A stretch of DNA of 7,837 nt, from positions 1-7,837 of the forward strand of contig JAFXNX010000036.1 of assembly GCA_017529175.1 (NCBI GenBank). Direction: 5' to 3'. Under the pieces are notes generated by a model. That model ran no database searches, was not told the origin of the DNA, and was given only the letters and a program-made list of their open reading frames with translations. Below, piece by piece: positions 5,703 to 7,837 of this stretch. The stretch is from Clostridia bacterium (lineage in GTDB: Bacteria; Bacillota_A; Clostridia; Oscillospirales; CAG-272). How positions within the stretch are numbered: position 1 is the first letter of the stretch; the number at the start of each line of letters is the position of its first letter. Both the position numbers and the translations under genes were made by a program.

Positions 5703-7643
5703 TCAGTATTTTTTATAGTCAAGCAATTCGGGATTTATTTTCTTCCATTTGGAAACGAAATAGTCCCCTTTTTCTTTTATGAGTTTCGCGTGGGCGTCGC
5801 TTCCCTCCTTCGTCGTCTGGTGAGGGAGGTGTCCGACTCCGAGACACGACGAGTAGTAGATCTCATACCCCTTGTTTCTCACCGCAAGCGACAGATCGCT
5901 GTCCTCATAACACGTCGGATCGTACGCCTCGTCAAATCCGCCGACTTCGTCAAATATCTTTCTCGGTATGAGGAATCCGCACGTCGCAAGACACCCGATA
6001 TCCCGCTTTGCAAGATACGGCGGCTCAAGGTATTTGTAAGGATAATTGTCCGCCACGCGGTAGTTGTATCCGGCGTCGTTGAACCATCCGCCGCCCCACG
6101 CGACGCACCCGAAGTTCTCGGTCTTACTGATCTTGAGATATACGTCGAGCCACTTCTCGCTTCTCACCCACTGGTCGGAATCGAGAAAAACGATAAGGTC
6201 GCCCCGCGACGCCGACACCCCGAGATTTCTGCCGGAAGAACAGCCGTTCTTCGAGTTTCTCACAATATTTATTCTTTCCGAATACGACTCGACGAGCTTT
6301 TCGTAAGAGCCGTCTGTACTGCAGTTATCCACCACGGTTATCTGATAGCCGTACGAATTGTTGAGAATGAGCGACTCCACGCACCTGAATATGACCTTGT
6401 CGTTGTTGTGATTCAGCACAACGACAGAAATTGAAGGCGCGGGCCGTTTCGGATAAAGGATATCCGTCATCGCGTCGATCCTGCTGAACCAGTTGTTTTG
6501 CGCGGTAAAGCGGGACGATGCGGCAAGATACTGCTCCATACGGTCGATCATATCAAGCGCTTCCTCGGGAGAAGAATACTCGTAAACGAGAGGATATCCC
6601 CCGATATCCGGAAGCTTTCCCGACAGGACGGGCTTGTTCATGGCGATGTACTCGAAAACTTTGAGAGGCGAGACGTACTCCGAAATACTGTTCAGCTTGA
6701 AAGGAAGCAGCGCGCCGTCGGCATGCGAAAGATACGCGGGCAGATCCTTTTGCCTCTTTACGCCGGGAAACGTGACGTTTGCAGGCGCTGACGACACACG
6801 CTCACGAACGGATGACGTGTCTCCGATAAGACAGAATCCGTACCCGGGACGCTGCTTTGCAAGATAGAAAACGGTGTCCCAGTCGAACCAGTCTCCCCAG
6901 AGAGAGCCGTAATATACGAATACTTTTTCTCCTTTTGCAAGGTCCGACGGGCGTTCGAGCGCTCTCATCGGATTGAACAGTTCGTCGTTTACCGCGTTCG
7001 GGCTGTAGAGTACGCTCTTGTCTGTCCCCGCCGGGGCGAGCTTGCGCGACAGCTGTTCGACAAGAGGACGCGCGGTCGCCGTCAGAAGATCGGCCGACTC
7101 AAGGAAACGCGCAAGCGTCTCTTCGCTGTAAATACCGTTCCCGAGAGACGTCTCCCAGTTGTCGATGCTCTCGTAAACTATTTTGCAGCGTTTGTTCTTT
7201 GCCGCTTCGAGATACGGCAAAAACTTCCCGCAAGGCGCTTCCGCTATCAGAAGGTCGCCCTCTCTCATATATCCTGATATGATATCCGCGTTGACCGAAT
7301 CAATGAATCTGTGCATTACGGCGGGTATCTCGACTCCGGCGCTGCGGATATCCGACGATTTGAAAGCGTAAAGGTAGAAGACCGAAAAGCCGGATGCGTT
7401 AAACGCCGACGCGAGCTGCGCGCTTCTCTGACCGCCTCCGATATCGTAGAACGGTACAGTCGCGAGGATAAACGCGCGGCGTGTCTTTTTCAGCGCGAAG
7501 GGGTCGTCCTCCCGCATCGCGTCATAGTCAAATACCTTTTGACTCTTTCTCTGCTCGGCGCGTATCTTGACCGAGCTTATCCCCCATTTGAAGGCGGAGA
7601 GAAAACCGTCGTTCTTTATTTTTCTTGTTATCTTGCCGAGCAA
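5703..7643 (-). CDS. Two-domain glycosyltransferase (GT-B domain fused to GT2-type GT-A domain)
   Basis: This 646-residue protein has two sugar-transfer domains. Residues about 56-395 look like a GT4-type GT-B enzyme. They include the N-terminal glycine-rich PFYDIGGGQRSAQL (64-77), VYYGSLWGDWFDWDT (243-257) beginning the second Rossmann half, and the nucleotide-sugar-binding stretch SPLKVFEYIAMNKPVLSG (325-342). Residues 405-646 are a GT2 domain: ISVVVLNHNN (405-414), VVDNCSTDGS (437-446), NGCSSGRNLG (466-475), the metal-binding DSD (488-490), and the late YEDSDLSLAVRNKGY (579-593) typical of rhamnosyltransferase-like GT2 enzymes. No signal peptide or membrane segment is seen, so it is likely cytoplasmic and acts on a lipid-linked or nascent surface glycan. 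The start is TTG, backed by a perfect Shine-Dalgarno; the next in-frame ATG is at residue 43. It follows an oxidoreductase gene by 37 bp. Donor and acceptor sugars cannot be told. Confidence 0.88.
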   Translation of the reverse strand: MLGKITRKIKNDGFLSAFKWGISSVKIRAEQRKSQKVFDYDAMREDDPFALKKTRRAFILATVPFYDIGGGQRSAQLASAFNASGFSVFYLYAFKSSDIRSAGVEIPAVMHRFIDSVNADIISGYMREGDLLIAEAPCGKFLPYLEAAKNKRCKIVYESIDNWETSLGNGIYSEETLARFLESADLLTATARPLVEQLSRKLAPAGTDKSVLYSPNAVNDELFNPMRALERPSDLAKGEKVFVYYGSLWGDWFDWDTVFYLAKQRPGYGFCLIGDTSSVRERVSSAPANVTFPGVKRQKDLPAYLSHADGALLPFKLNSISEYVSPLKVFEYIAMNKPVLSGKLPDIGGYPLVYEYSSPEEALDMIDRMEQYLAASSRFTAQNNWFSRIDAMTDILYPKRPAPSISVVVLNHNNDKVIFRCVESLILNNSYGYQITVVDNCSTDGSYEKLVESYSERINIVRNSKNGCSSGRNLGVSASRGDLIVFLDSDQWVRSEKWLDVYLKISKTENFGCVAWGGGWFNDAGYNYRVADNYPYKYLEPPYLAKRDIGCLATCGFLIPRKIFDEVGGFDEAYDPTCYEDSDLSLAVRNKGYEIYYSSCLGVGHLPHQTTKEGSDAHAKLIKEKGDYFVSKWKKINPELLDYKKY

Positions 7644-7650
7644 TCCTCCG

Positions 7651-7658
7651 TCCTCCTT
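7651..7658 (-). promoter_or_regulatory. Strong Shine-Dalgarno fixing a TTG start
   Basis: Reading the - strand, AAGGAGGA lies 7 nt before the TTG at 7643. A second GGAGGA (7644-7649) touches the start codon itself. No in-frame ATG lies nearby, so this site decides the TTG start of the glycosyltransferase. The remaining bases 7659-7680 are AT-rich spacer with no clear promoter. Confidence 0.8.
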
Positions 7659-7680
7659 AAAGAATGTTTTTAAGAGTTTA

Positions 7681-7837
7681 TCATTTCAATTTGTCGCAGA
7701 GCTCGCCCGCTTCTATCATACAGTCTTCCATCGAACAGTAGGTCCACGCGCCGTATCTGCCGATACTGTATACGTCTTTTTCGCGCAGTTCTTCCATGAT
7801 CTCTCTTACCCTGCGGTCGTACTCCGCGTCGATATGA
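7681..7837 (-). CDS. C-terminal fragment of an FAD/NAD-dependent oxidoreductase (amine-oxidase or UDP-galactopyranose-mutase-like)
   Basis: Only the last 51 codons and the TGA stop (7683-7681) are inside the window; the gene continues past the right edge. The fragment reads HIDAEYDRRVREIMEELR, then VYSIGRYGAWTYCSMEDC, then an amphipathic end IEAGELCDKLK. The block G-R-Y-G-x-W-x-Y-x-S-M-E-D followed by a closing helix is the typical FAD-contacting end of protoporphyrinogen-oxidase-like and UDP-galactopyranose-mutase-like flavoproteins, which often sit in polysaccharide loci. It is upstream of, and in the same direction as, the glycosyltransferase, 37 bp away, so the two are probably co-transcribed. 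The family call rests on a short C-terminal motif. The choice between a mutase and another amine-oxidase-fold enzyme cannot be made from this piece. Confidence 0.6.
   Translation of the reverse strand, partial: HIDAEYDRRVREIMEELREKDVYSIGRYGAWTYCSMEDCMIEAGELCDKLK

Noticed and set aside
5570..5782. Small hydrophobic + strand reading frame of 70 codons in the intergenic region
   Set aside because: It starts with TTG, has no Shine-Dalgarno, passes through the palindromic repeat at 5671-5692, and overlaps the 3' end of the glycosyltransferase on the other strand. The hydrophobicity follows from the T-rich sequence.
5679..6434. 251-codon + strand open frame opposite the glycosyltransferase
   Set aside because: The opposite strand encodes clear GT2 motifs. 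This frame has no recognisable domain and its start lies inside the hairpin repeat.

Overview
The window reads as a chromosomal fragment of a Bacillota bacterium, most likely an uncultured Clostridia-type anaerobe. This is inferred from four things: an AddA-type (not RecB-type) recombination helicase-nuclease, AGGAGG-like ribosome binding sites, a TTG start behind a perfect Shine-Dalgarno, and moderate GC with dense coding. No rRNA, tRNA, CRISPR array, insertion sequence or phage gene is visible.

Layout. The left half (27-3635, +) is a complete addA, whose product is the helicase/nuclease subunit of the AddAB double-strand-break repair enzyme. The 26 bases before it are too few to identify the upstream gene, although addB is the usual partner. 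A well-formed sigma-A-type promoter (TTGACT, 17-bp spacer, TATACT) overlaps the addA stop codon. It drives a two-gene + strand unit: a GDT1/UPF0016-family membrane cation transporter (3693-4412), probably a Mn2+ exporter, and a TIGR01212/YhcC-like radical SAM protein (4402-5361) whose ATG lies inside the end of the transporter gene.

From 5362 to 5702 there is no credible gene. This 341-base stretch lies between convergent genes and is packed with inverted repeats. Two identical 22-bp hairpins sit almost against the stop codons at its two ends. Between them are a GC-rich 10-bp hairpin and two successive long stem-loops of about 100 nt each, with alternative, mutually exclusive pairings. This is the part of the window least explained by known features.

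The right end is read from the - strand: the C-terminal end of an FAD/NAD-type oxidoreductase (7681 to the window edge), then a 646-residue protein fusing a GT-B glycosyltransferase domain to a GT2-type GT-A domain (5703-7643). The pair looks like the tail of a cell-surface glycan or exopolysaccharide locus that continues beyond the window. No single pathway links addA, the transporter/radical SAM pair and the glycan genes; they look like neighbouring, independently expressed units.
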